The notes: a model not told the origin generated them from the letters alone. A stretch of DNA of 14,352 nt from Candidatus Gastranaerophilales bacterium HUM_12 (GCA_002102825.1 DABJ01000044.1:33854-48205); one strand, 5' to 3'. Shown: positions 7,980 through 14,320, counted from the first letter of the stretch. A program made the numbers and translations.

Positions 7980-8730
7980 CTTGGATATTTTTATTTCTTT
8001 TATAGCTCTCAAAAATTATATTTCGGGCATTTAAGGCTTCTTCTTTTGTTGTTGGCTCTATTCCTTTTAGTGGGTAATCAATGCCGAGATTTTCGTATTT
8101 AGGGATAGCCATATCGTGATATGGTAAAACATCAAGAGCTTTTATATTATTTAATTTAGCCAAAAATTCTCCGAGTTGTTCAAGATATTTTTTATCATAA
8201 GTTATGCTTTTCACAACCACGTGTCTTATCCATATTGGAATTTGTTTATCTGATAAATATTTGGCAAATTCTAATATGTTTTTGTTTGACATTCCCGTAA
8301 GTTTTTTATGTTCTTCATCGTTAATGTGTTTTATATCAAGTAAAACTAAATCGGTATATTTTAAAAGCGCATCAATTTTGTTCGTATTATTCGGGTTGAA
8401 AAGAATTCCGGAGGTATCAAGTGCTGTGTGAATATTTTTTTCTTTTGCTTGTTTGAATAATTCTGTAACAAATTCAATTTGAAGAAGTGGTTCTCCTCCG
8501 GTTACGGTTATTCCACCACTTTTGACAAATTCTTTAATTCCATCATACTTTTCAAGTATTTCGTCAACGGACATCTTTTTATTTGTTTCAGTAGACCAAC
8601 TATCAGGATTGTGGCAATATTTACACCTCAATGGACAACCTTGCATAAAAACTACAAAGCGAATTCCAGGACCATCAACTGTTCCACAACTTTCTATGGA
8701 GTGAATATTCCCATAAATACCTTTATTCAT
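7972..8730 (-). CDS. pflA: Pyruvate formate-lyase activating enzyme (radical SAM)
   Basis: This radical SAM enzyme uses a [4Fe-4S] cluster and S-adenosylmethionine to abstract hydrogen from the conserved glycine of PFL, forming the glycyl radical. The 252-residue length is close to the family's (about 246). It has the cluster motif Cys32-x3-Cys36-x2-Cys39 (GCPLRCKYCHN), the N-terminal IHSIESCGTVDGPG typical of PFL activases, and the SAM-binding TGGEP (77-81). It lacks the extra ferredoxin-like insert with additional Cys clusters found in activases of many other glycyl radical enzymes, which fits a PFL-specific activase. The ATG at 8730 has no evident Shine-Dalgarno. The preceding gene ends 22 nt upstream on the same strand, so the two are probably co-transcribed, while the terminator at 9578-9597 separates both from pflB and its radical subunit. 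Confidence 0.95.
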   Translation of the reverse strand: MNKGIYGNIHSIESCGTVDGPGIRFVVFMQGCPLRCKYCHNPDSWSTETNKKMSVDEILEKYDGIKEFVKSGGITVTGGEPLLQIEFVTELFKQAKEKNIHTALDTSGILFNPNNTNKIDALLKYTDLVLLDIKHINDEEHKKLTGMSNKNILEFAKYLSDKQIPIWIRHVVVKSITYDKKYLEQLGEFLAKLNNIKALDVLPYHDMAIPKYENLGIDYPLKGIEPTTKEEALNARNIIFESYKRNKNIQVQ

Positions 8731-8752
8731 AATTATATTTTATATAATCATG

Positions 8753-9535
8753 TTAGGTTTTGCAAATATTATTAACTCCTTTTCGAAATAGTTTTATTAC
8801 TCCATAGGTTCCAAGAGCTAAAAGTCCGACACCAAAAGCAACTCTTCCTTTATTTTCTTTCATTCCTTTTAATCCAAATTCTTTTAATCCTGTAATTGTT
8901 GCGCTAAATCTGTTGTCGTAAACTTTGACTTTATTTTTCGTTTTTAGTGCAATATCATCACTATCCGGAATGAAATTTTTGTAGAAATATGAGTCTGTAC
9001 CTGCGATGCAGAATTTTTTAGACTTGCTTGGTAAAAAGATATTTTTTGATAATTTACCAATGTTTTTTAGTCCTTCTTTTATATTTGTTGGTGCAACACA
9101 TTTTTCTGCATTCAACAATTCAAGAGTTCGGTACATAACGTTTTGAGTTTTTCTGTAAATTGTACGCAGAGGTGGAGTTAACCATTTTTTATTTTTAACA
9201 ATACTGTTGAATTTTGAATCTTTATGTAGTCCTGTAATATGGACATAATTTTCGGATTTGCTTTTACAACCGTTCAACATAAGGCTAAAATTTGCACCTT
9301 TTTGAGCATATCCATTTTTTCCGCCGAATTTTGGAGCTAAAAAGTTTCCAGATTTTTTAATTAAATCTGCATTTGATTTACTTGTTGTATGATATTCAAT
9401 TCTAAGTCCCAGCGCTCGAGGTAATCCGTGTTTTATTCCTTGATACCCGAGGTATGTACCACCTGCAAGTTGGGCTGCTCCAACTAAATTGTTTTTATCC
9501 AAAATTCTTTTCCCTTGATATTTATATAAAAACAT
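8753..9535 (-). CDS. Unknown protein between the pfl genes, possible ADP-ribosyltransferase-like fold
   Basis: This is not a recognised pfl-associated gene. The longest frame is 260 residues from ATG 9535, but that ATG has no Shine-Dalgarno and overlaps a candidate -10 (TAAAAT, 9534-9539). A TTG at 9502 (codon 12) is preceded by AAGGG at 9 nt and would give 249 residues; I favour it. The protein starts with a weakly hydrophobic stretch (17-45). It then has LRIEYHTTSKSNADLIKKSG (44-63), reminiscent of the His-x-Thr strand and following helix of ART/PARP-like folds ('YHGTS..NA..I...G'), then a Gly/Lys-rich region (70-80). The C-terminal segment RVAFGVGLLALGTYGVIKLF (231-250) looks like a TM helix with a basic flank. 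The catalytic Tyr and Glu of an ART cannot be assigned. It may belong to an anchored family of this lineage that simply sits here. Confidence is high that it is a gene and low about function. Confidence 0.65.
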   Translation of the reverse strand: MFLYKYQGKRILDKNNLVGAAQLAGGTYLGYQGIKHGLPRALGLRIEYHTTSKSNADLIKKSGNFLAPKFGGKNGYAQKGANFSLMLNGCKSKSENYVHITGLHKDSKFNSIVKNKKWLTPPLRTIYRKTQNVMYRTLELLNAEKCVAPTNIKEGLKNIGKLSKNIFLPSKSKKFCIAGTDSYFYKNFIPDSDDIALKTKNKVKVYDNRFSATITGLKEFGLKGMKENKGRVAFGVGLLALGTYGVIKLFRKGVNNICKT

Positions 9536-9539
9536 TTTA
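9502..9539 (-). promoter_or_regulatory. Putative promoter, SD and revised TTG start of the gene upstream of pflA
   Basis: TAAAAT on the minus strand (9539-9534) follows directly after the pflB-operon terminator. It would place transcription start near 9527, inside the longest frame. AAGGG (about 9516-9512) and TTG at 9502 then give a normal short leader. The -35 is poor (TGGTAA at 17 nt). Confidence 0.4.
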
Positions 9540-9570
9540 GCTAGAAAAATTGCTCTTTACCACTAATTGC

Positions 9571-9605
9571 ACAAAAAAGCGAGGCTTTCACCTCGCTCTT
9601 TTTGA
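9571..9605 (-). terminator. Terminator of the pflB/glycyl-radical operon
   Basis: On the minus strand AGCGAGG (9597-9591 complement) pairs with CCTCGCT (9584-9578 complement) over a 6-nt loop, preceded by a run of A and followed by TTTTTT. It lies 26 nt after the stop of the small subunit gene. The plus strand also has a T run after the hairpin, so it can work in both directions. Confidence 0.9.
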
Positions 9606-9622
9606 ACTTATAGATTACTTAT

Positions 9623-9859
9623 TTATATTGATTTGTGGAATGTCCTAGAAATTACGTCATCTTGTTGCTCTTTTGTAAGTTTAATGAAGTTAACTGCATA
9701 ACCAGAGACTCTTACAGTTAATTGTGGATATTTTTCTGGGTGAGCTTGCGCATCTAGTAATGTTTCTCTATTGAAAACATTTACGTTCAAATGATGTCCG
9801 CCCTTTTCTACGTATCCGTCAAGTAAATTTATTAAGTTTTCTTCTTGCATTGTTGTCAT
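9623..9859 (-). CDS. Stand-alone glycyl-radical subunit of split pyruvate formate-lyase
   Basis: The 78-residue protein corresponds to just the C-terminal glycyl-radical domain of PflB. It carries RVSGYAV with the radical-bearing Gly53 (Gly734 in E. coli PflB), preceded by GGHHLNVNVFNRETLLDA (20-37) and PEKYPQLT (41-48), and followed by NFIKLTKEQQDDVI (57-70). It lacks the unrelated N-terminal part of GrcA/YfiD, and the protein encoded just upstream lacks this domain, so it is best read as an obligate second subunit rather than a repair spare. It should be the direct substrate of PflA: RVSGYAV peptides are known substrates of the E. coli activase. The ATG at 9859 has AAGGA 9 nt upstream and an in-frame TAA 3 nt upstream, so it cannot extend backward into pflB. 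A GrcA-like supplementary role is possible if the genome has another full-length PflB. Confidence 0.93.
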   Translation of the reverse strand: MTTMQEENLINLLDGYVEKGGHHLNVNVFNRETLLDAQAHPEKYPQLTVRVSGYAVNFIKLTKEQQDDVISRTFHKSI

Positions 9860-9901
9860 AATTTATTTTCCTTTATATTTTGTACTTTTCACAATTTTGA
9901 T

Positions 9902-9924
9902 GTCCTCCCATGATTAGGGAAGAC
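9902..9924 (-). promoter_or_regulatory. Intercistronic hairpin between pflB and the glycyl-radical gene
   Basis: On the minus strand GTCTTCCC pairs with GGGAGGAC (8 bp, one G-U) over a 7-nt loop TAATCAT, 9 nt after the pflB stop. It is not followed by a T run, so it is not a standard terminator. It may stabilise or process the mRNA, or set subunit ratio. The right arm contains GGGAGGA, a Shine-Dalgarno-like sequence, but the small gene has its own AAGGA closer to its ATG. Confidence 0.6.
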
Positions 9925-9933
9925 TTCAAAAGC

Positions 9934-12012
9934 TTAGATATTTGTTTCGCAGCAACCTGCATCAAGTTGAATATTCAAGTCGCCCATAAATACTTCATCT
10001 TTTCCTAATGCATTAGGAATAATTGAGAATGTATTTGAAATTCCGTCTTGAGCATCATTAAATGGAAGTTTAGCTACTGATGCAAGAGATGCCACCGCAC
10101 CATTTGAATCTCTTCCGTGCATTGGATTTGCCCCCGGAGCTAAAGGAATTCCGGCTTTTCTACCATCTGGAGTGTTTCCGGTTTTCTTTCCATAAACAAC
10201 ATTTGACGTGATTGTTAAAATTGACATTGTTGGAATAGAATTTCTATATGTGTAGTGTTTTCTGATTTTTGACATAAAGTTTTTAACTAAATCAACTGCA
10301 ATTTGATCGACTCTATCATCGTTGTTTCCGTATTTTGGATAGTCACCCTCAACTTCATAATCAACTACAATTCCATTTTCATCTCTAATTGCTTTAACTT
10401 TCGCATATTTAATAGCTGAAAGAGAATCTGCAACAACAGACAAACCTGCAATACCGGTTGCAAAATAACGTTTTACATCTCTATCATGAAGTGCCATTTG
10501 AGCTTTTTCATAACAATATTTGTCATGCATGTAGTGAATTACATTCAACGTATTCACGTACAATCCTGCAAGCCATTCCATCATATCGTTGTATTTGTCC
10601 ATAACTTCATCATATTCAAGATATTCAGATGTAACAGGACGATATTTAGGTCCAACTTGAATTTTTAATCTTTCATCAATACCACCATTGATTGCGTAAA
10701 GCAAACATTTTGCAAGGTTCGCTCTTGCTCCGAAGAATTGCATTTCTTTGCCAACAACCATTGAAGATACGCAACAAGCAATGGCATAATCGTCACCGTG
10801 AGTAACTCTCATCATGTCATCATTTTCATATTGAATTGATGAAGTTTTGATTGAAATATGAGCACAATATTGTTTAAAGTTGTGAGGAAGTCTTGTAGAC
10901 CAAAGAACAGTCAAGTTTGGTTCCGGGGCCGTTCCAAGATTTTCCAAGGTGTGTAGATAACGGAATGAGTTTTTTGTAACTAAAGTTCTTCCGTCAATTC
11001 CCATACCTCCGATTGATTCTGTTACCCAAGTTGGGTCGCCAGAGAATAATTCGTTATATTCAGGAGTTCTTGCGAATTTCACAAGTCTTAATTTCATAAT
11101 AAAGTGGTCAATTAATTCTTGAGCTTCTGCTTCTGTCAAAACTCCCTCTTTCAAATCTCTTTCGATATAAATATCTAAGAATGTTGAAGTTCTACCGATA
11201 CTCATAGCTGCGCCGTTTTGTTCTTTTACTGCAGATAAGTAACCAAAGTATAACCATTGAACAGCTTCTTTAGCATTTCTTGCCGGTTGAGAAATATCAA
11301 AACCGTAGATTTTACCTAATTCAATCATTTCTTTAAGAGCTTTGATTTGGTCAGCGATTTCTTCTCTTAATTGAATTCTCTCAGGAGTCATTTCACCCTC
11401 AAGAGATTTGAATTGTTCTTGCTTATCTTCAATAAGTCTATTGATACCATAAAGAGCTACACGTCTATAATCACCGATAATTCTACCTCTTCCGTAAGCA
11501 TCAGGAAGTCCGGTAATAATTGCAGAGTGTCTTGCGGCTTTCATTTCCGGAGTGTAAACATCAAAAACACCTTGGTTGTGAGTTTTTCTGTATTTTGTAA
11601 AGATTTCAGAAACTTCCGAATCAACTTCATAACCGTAAGATTTGCAAGCACCCTCAGCCATTCTAATTCCTCCGAATGGTTGCATAGAACGTTTTAGAGG
11701 TTTGTCTGTTTGTAAACCAACAATTGTTTCTAAGTTTTTATCAATATAACCTGCGCCATGTGATGTAATCGTAGATACAACTTTTGTGTCCATATCAAGA
11801 ACACCACCGTTATCTCTTTCTTTTTTCAGTAAATCACAACATTCTTGCCATAATTTTGTTGTAGCTTCTGTTGGTTCGGCTAAGAAACTAGAATCTCCCT
11901 CATAAGGTGTGTAGTTTTTTTGAATAAAATCCCGAACATTAATTTCTGATTGCCATTTACCTGAATTAAATTCAGTTGTTGGATAAATTTTCTTCTCTAA
12001 AGTAAGCCCCAT
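9934..12012 (-). CDS. pflB: Pyruvate formate-lyase catalytic subunit lacking the glycyl-radical domain
   Basis: PFL converts pyruvate and CoA to acetyl-CoA and formate in anaerobic fermentation. The 692 residues match PflB through the active site: Cys413-Cys414 in DDYAIACCVSS (the E. coli Cys418-Cys419 pair), HGAGYI (85-90), YGRGRIIGDY (173-182), MQFFGARANLAK (424-435) and the late block TGNTPDGRKAG (611-621), NPMHGRD (629-635), TFSIIPNALGKD (661-672). A normal PflB is about 760 residues and ends with the RVSGYAV domain; this one stops 20 residues after NALGKD with a tail ending in DAGCCETNI. The missing domain is the separate gene downstream; 692+78 is about the normal length. After the stop the frame reads 14 sense codons and then TGA, so one mutation would not restore a fusion. 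The ATG at 12012 has AGGAGG (12020-12025) at 7 nt. Because it is split, the protein should be inactive alone. Confidence 0.95.
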   Translation of the reverse strand: MGLTLEKKIYPTTEFNSGKWQSEINVRDFIQKNYTPYEGDSSFLAEPTEATTKLWQECCDLLKKERDNGGVLDMDTKVVSTITSHGAGYIDKNLETIVGLQTDKPLKRSMQPFGGIRMAEGACKSYGYEVDSEVSEIFTKYRKTHNQGVFDVYTPEMKAARHSAIITGLPDAYGRGRIIGDYRRVALYGINRLIEDKQEQFKSLEGEMTPERIQLREEIADQIKALKEMIELGKIYGFDISQPARNAKEAVQWLYFGYLSAVKEQNGAAMSIGRTSTFLDIYIERDLKEGVLTEAEAQELIDHFIMKLRLVKFARTPEYNELFSGDPTWVTESIGGMGIDGRTLVTKNSFRYLHTLENLGTAPEPNLTVLWSTRLPHNFKQYCAHISIKTSSIQYENDDMMRVTHGDDYAIACCVSSMVVGKEMQFFGARANLAKCLLYAINGGIDERLKIQVGPKYRPVTSEYLEYDEVMDKYNDMMEWLAGLYVNTLNVIHYMHDKYCYEKAQMALHDRDVKRYFATGIAGLSVVADSLSAIKYAKVKAIRDENGIVVDYEVEGDYPKYGNNDDRVDQIAVDLVKNFMSKIRKHYTYRNSIPTMSILTITSNVVYGKKTGNTPDGRKAGIPLAPGANPMHGRDSNGAVASLASVAKLPFNDAQDGISNTFSIIPNALGKDEVFMGDLNIQLDAGCCETNI

Positions 12013-12019
12013 TATTTTC

Positions 12020-12025
12020 CCTCCT
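12020..12025 (-). promoter_or_regulatory. Strong Shine-Dalgarno of pflB
   Basis: AGGAGG on the minus strand, 7 nt before the ATG at 12012. It suggests high translation, as expected for a main fermentation enzyme. I could not resolve a convincing -10/-35 pair in the very AT-rich leader (12026-12127), and no FNR box (TTGAT-N4-ATCAA) is seen. Confidence 0.8.
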
Positions 12026-12107
12026 AATTTTGTATAACCATTAATTAAATAATATATTACTCACAATATACTATAGTTAAATTAAAAAATACATAAAAAT
12101 AAAATAG

Positions 12108-12126
12108 TTGTATTCTTTTGTTACAA
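12108..12126. repeat. Inverted repeat TTGTA-N9-TACAA in the pflB/permease divergent region
   Basis: TTGTA (12108-12112) and TACAA (12122-12126) form a perfect 5-bp dyad, 96 nt from the pflB start and 47 nt from the permease start. It shares the TGTA-N9-TACA core with the repeat at 6994-7010. It could be an operator acting on either gene; no regulator is identified. Confidence 0.25.
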
Positions 12127-12157
12127 TTTGTTTTTTATTTTTCTCTATACTGTGCCG

Positions 12158-12172
12158 TGCTATAATTATCTT
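12158..12172 (+). promoter_or_regulatory. Extended -10 promoter for a probable leaderless permease mRNA
   Basis: TGC followed by consensus TATAAT (12161-12166) ends 6 nt before the ATG at 12173, so transcription should start at or within a base or so of the start codon. No Shine-Dalgarno exists for that ATG. The -35 position (12138-12143, TTTTTC) is poor, as is usual for extended -10 promoters. Confidence 0.6.
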
Positions 12173-12997
12173 ATGAAAAGTTGGAGAAAAATTTTAGGTT
12201 ATTTCTGTTTGATTTTAATTGCAATTAGTATGCTTTATCCTTTTTTTGCAATGTTGAATCTTTCTTTAGTTCCCAATGGAGAAATTTTTAATCAAGGTGG
12301 AAAATTAATTTATTCTCCGGTTACAATAAAGAATTATGTAAGTGTTTTTCAAAAAATTCCGTTGTGGCAATATTTTATAAACAGTTTGTTTGTCGCCCTT
12401 GTTACAACTGTTGGGCAAGTTATAATTTCTGCACTCGCAGGATATGCTTTTGCTCGAATGAAATTCAAATTTCGGGATACATTATTTTTAATTATTTTAA
12501 TAACAATGCTCGTTCCTCCGCAAGTTAATATTATTCCATTATTTTTTTTAATGCGTCAATTTCATTGGATAAATACATACCAAGCTTTGATTTTACCTGC
12601 TTTGTTTGGCGGTTTTGGAATATTTATGATGCGTCAGTATTTTTTAGGTTTACCAAAAGATTTGGAAGAATCTGCTAAAATTGATGGGTGCAATATTTTT
12701 ACTACTTTTTTCAAAATAGCTTTACCTCTTGCAATTCCTGTTGTTGCAACACTTTCAATATTCACGTTCGTAACAAGTTGGAATAGTTTTATGTGGCCAT
12801 TAATTGTCACAAATAGTGAATCAATGAGGACTTTGCCTGTTGGTTTAGCTATTTTTAAAGGAAGCTTTAGGGAAATTACTTTGTGGGGTGATTTGTTGGC
12901 ATGTTCAGTAATTTGTACCATTCCTGTTGTTGGTGTATTTCTTTTAGGCAAAAAATATTTTATAAATGATATATTACAAGGTGGAGTTAAGGAGTAA
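12173..12997 (+). CDS. ABC transporter permease, MalG-type (carbohydrate uptake family 1)
   Basis: Inner-membrane permease of a binding-protein-dependent importer, most like MalG/LacG/UgpE-type subunits for sugars or glycerol-phosphate. From the ATG at 12173 it is 274 residues (family about 275-295) with six hydrophobic segments: about 8-29, 70-94, 104-127, 138-156, 183-203 and 238-260. The EAA loop, which docks the ATPase, is EESAKIDGCNIFTTFFKIALP (165-185), with the invariant Gly in DGC. The N-terminal PNGEIF region is typical of MalG homologues. The frame is open to a TTG at 12128, but that lies upstream of the TATAAT and adds residues out of family. It is unusual that no MalF-type partner, binding protein or ATPase is adjacent; these must be elsewhere or shared. 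The next gene begins 2 nt after the stop. Confidence 0.9.
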   Translation: MKSWRKILGYFCLILIAISMLYPFFAMLNLSLVPNGEIFNQGGKLIYSPVTIKNYVSVFQKIPLWQYFINSLFVALVTTVGQVIISALAGYAFARMKFKFRDTLFLIILITMLVPPQVNIIPLFFLMRQFHWINTYQALILPALFGGFGIFMMRQYFLGLPKDLEESAKIDGCNIFTTFFKIALPLAIPVVATLSIFTFVTSWNSFMWPLIVTNSESMRTLPVGLAIFKGSFREITLWGDLLACSVICTIPVVGVFLLGKKYFINDILQGGVKE

Positions 12998-12999
12998 AG

Positions 13000-13464
13000 A
13001 TGTTTAATTGTTTTTTGATAATAGCGATTATTTTTGTTTTTATTATTGTAAGTTTGAATTTTAAATCAATAAAAATGTTTTTGAAAAAATCTGATACTAA
13101 AAATATTCAAATAAATACAAAAGAACGATATGTGCAAATAGAAAATACTCGTTATAGATTTTCTGATATTAATTCTATTTCAGTTTTAGAAGATGAGGAG
13201 CAGCCCTCAACTTGTGAAAGATACTTTACTCGATATTCACATAACCATTATTTTGCAGAATTTTCCTTTAATTTGAACAATGGTGATTGTATAAAATATA
13301 AAGTGGTATCAAAAGCTCAAATATATAAAATTCTTAAAACAATGCAACCTTATGTCAAATTGAATGATAAACCGGAATATTTTAAAACCCCATTTTGTGA
13401 TGGTCCAACTTTATTTGGGGTAATTTGTATTATTTTATATTTTATGTATAAATTTCTTCACTAG
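13000..13464 (+). CDS. Small two-TM membrane protein of unknown function, coupled to the permease
   Basis: I do not recognise this 154-residue protein. It has an N-terminal TM helix (about 4-20, LIIAIIFVFIIVSL), a soluble central part (35-120) and a C-terminal TM helix (about 138-153, LFGVICIILYFMYKFL). The middle, with strand-like stretches YVQIENTRYRFSDINSISVLE (44-64) and a closing helix (106-116), resembles the small bacterial PH-like domains found between TM segments, but this is only pattern similarity. AAGGAG (12989-12994) lies 5 nt before the ATG, overlapping the end of the permease, so the two are translated from one message. A role linked to the transporter is possible but not shown. 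It ends 6 nt from the convergent acetyltransferase stop, with no clear terminator between them. Confidence 0.75.
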   Translation: MFNCFLIIAIIFVFIIVSLNFKSIKMFLKKSDTKNIQINTKERYVQIENTRYRFSDINSISVLEDEEQPSTCERYFTRYSHNHYFAEFSFNLNNGDCIKYKVVSKAQIYKILKTMQPYVKLNDKPEYFKTPFCDGPTLFGVICIILYFMYKFLH

Positions 13465-13470
13465 AACTGT

Positions 13471-14196
13471 TTAATAATTTTCCGGAATTTCTTGAGCGGC
13501 TTTATCATACCAACGTGGTTGTTCTGTTTTCAGGGGTTTTGAAAACAGTTGGATATATTGAGGATAATCACTTCTATCTTCTGCGATGAGGTTAATAACT
13601 TTTTTTTGATTTTTATCAGTCGGATTTAATTCTGAAAATCCATTTTTTGTATAAAATCCTGCAGCTTTCTTTTCCCCTGTCAAAAATACATCTGTAAATT
13701 TTGATTTTTCACTGGCTTTTAATGTTTTATTTAACATAATATTGCCGAGTTTGAAACCACGAAACGGCTTATTAACACAAATTGAGTCAATATATAGGGC
13801 GTATTTTTGACAGTTGTCTGTTAAGTTATATCCATAAGACAGGCATGCTCCTTGGATTTTATTATATTTGTCTTTTGCAAGTAACAAAGTCATATTTCCA
13901 TCATCATTTTTTAAAATTGATTGTATGTTGTTTGCAAAAGTTTTAATCATTAAATTTTTGATATTTTTTTGAGACTTGTCATTATAAATTAGCCAACAAG
14001 GGTCGTCAGTGTTAGATGCAAAATTATTACTGAAAAAACGAGATAACTTTTCTGCGAAGCCTTTTTGAGAGTATTCGGATTTTGTGGCTTCGGAGATTGT
14101 AAGTTTGCCCCATTTTGTTTTGATTGTAGATGGTTTTATGGGGTTAAGTCTTGATGTAAATTGTGGAGAATTTTGAGGGTATTTTTGAATATTCAT
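13471..14196 (-). CDS. GNAT-family N-acetyltransferase
   Basis: GNAT enzymes move the acetyl group of acetyl-CoA to an amine; the substrate here cannot be told. The fold is marked by the acetyl-CoA pyrophosphate loop Arg146-GFKLG-151 (in CVNKPFRGFKLGNIML), the strand before it (YALYIDSI, 132-139) and FYTKNGF (181-187), the usual helix-strand near the C-terminus. The N-terminal 100 residues are less typical; MNIQKYPQNSPQFTSR is a short basic, probably flexible tail. I start at ATG 14196 (241 residues). The frame stays open to a TTG at 14241, but the added 15 residues are unsupported by any Shine-Dalgarno. No Shine-Dalgarno precedes 14196 either; a TATATT lies 4 nt upstream, so a leaderless message is possible. 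The gene is convergent with the small membrane protein. Confidence 0.82.
   Translation of the reverse strand: MNIQKYPQNSPQFTSRLNPIKPSTIKTKWGKLTISEATKSEYSQKGFAEKLSRFFSNNFASNTDDPCWLIYNDKSQKNIKNLMIKTFANNIQSILKNDDGNMTLLLAKDKYNKIQGACLSYGYNLTDNCQKYALYIDSICVNKPFRGFKLGNIMLNKTLKASEKSKFTDVFLTGEKKAAGFYTKNGFSELNPTDKNQKKVINLIAEDRSDYPQYIQLFSKPLKTEQPRWYDKAAQEIPENY
13524..13548. repeat. Perfect 9-bp inverted repeat inside the 3' end of the acetyltransferase gene
   Basis: CTGTTTTCA (13524-13532) and TGAAAACAG (13540-13548) flank a 7-nt loop. It lies within codons near the C-terminus. Neither strand has a T run after it, so it is not a standard terminator, but it could fold in the read-through RNA of the convergent plus-strand operon, which has no other terminator. 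Confidence 0.4.
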
Positions 14197-14291
14197 AGAG
14201 AATATAAATCTTATGAAAAAATAATTTGCTATGTGGGACAAGTGAATGGTGACAGGTGAATAGTTCTTTATATTTTTCTTTAAATCCTCTC

Positions 14292-14320
14292 TTGCAAAGC
14301 TTTAAAAAATCATTTATAAT
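14292..14320 (+). promoter_or_regulatory. Near-consensus sigma-70 promoter reading out of the right edge
   Basis: TTGCAA (14292-14297), a 17-nt spacer and TATAAT (14315-14320). Transcription would start near 14327 and run off the window, so a plus-strand gene probably begins just beyond 14352. The rest of 14197-14352 holds no gene that I can support. Confidence 0.7.

Noticed and set aside
9860..9933. Intron, intein or mobile element interrupting pflB
   Set aside because: The 74-nt spacer is far too short for a self-splicing intron and is non-coding; there are no intein residues at the chain ends.
9860..9940. pflB split as a simple sequencing frameshift or nonsense mutation
   Set aside because: Restoring one chain would need removal of several stops in two frames and a frame change across 74 nt that encode nothing PFL-like; each part has its own Shine-Dalgarno.
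12013..12127. FNR-type anaerobic control site for pflB
   Set aside because: No TTGAT-N4-ATCAA match; only a TTGTA-N9-TACAA dyad was found.
12128..12172. TTG start of the permease 15 codons upstream
   Set aside because: It would place the promoter's TATAAT inside the coding region and adds residues not expected for MalG-type proteins.
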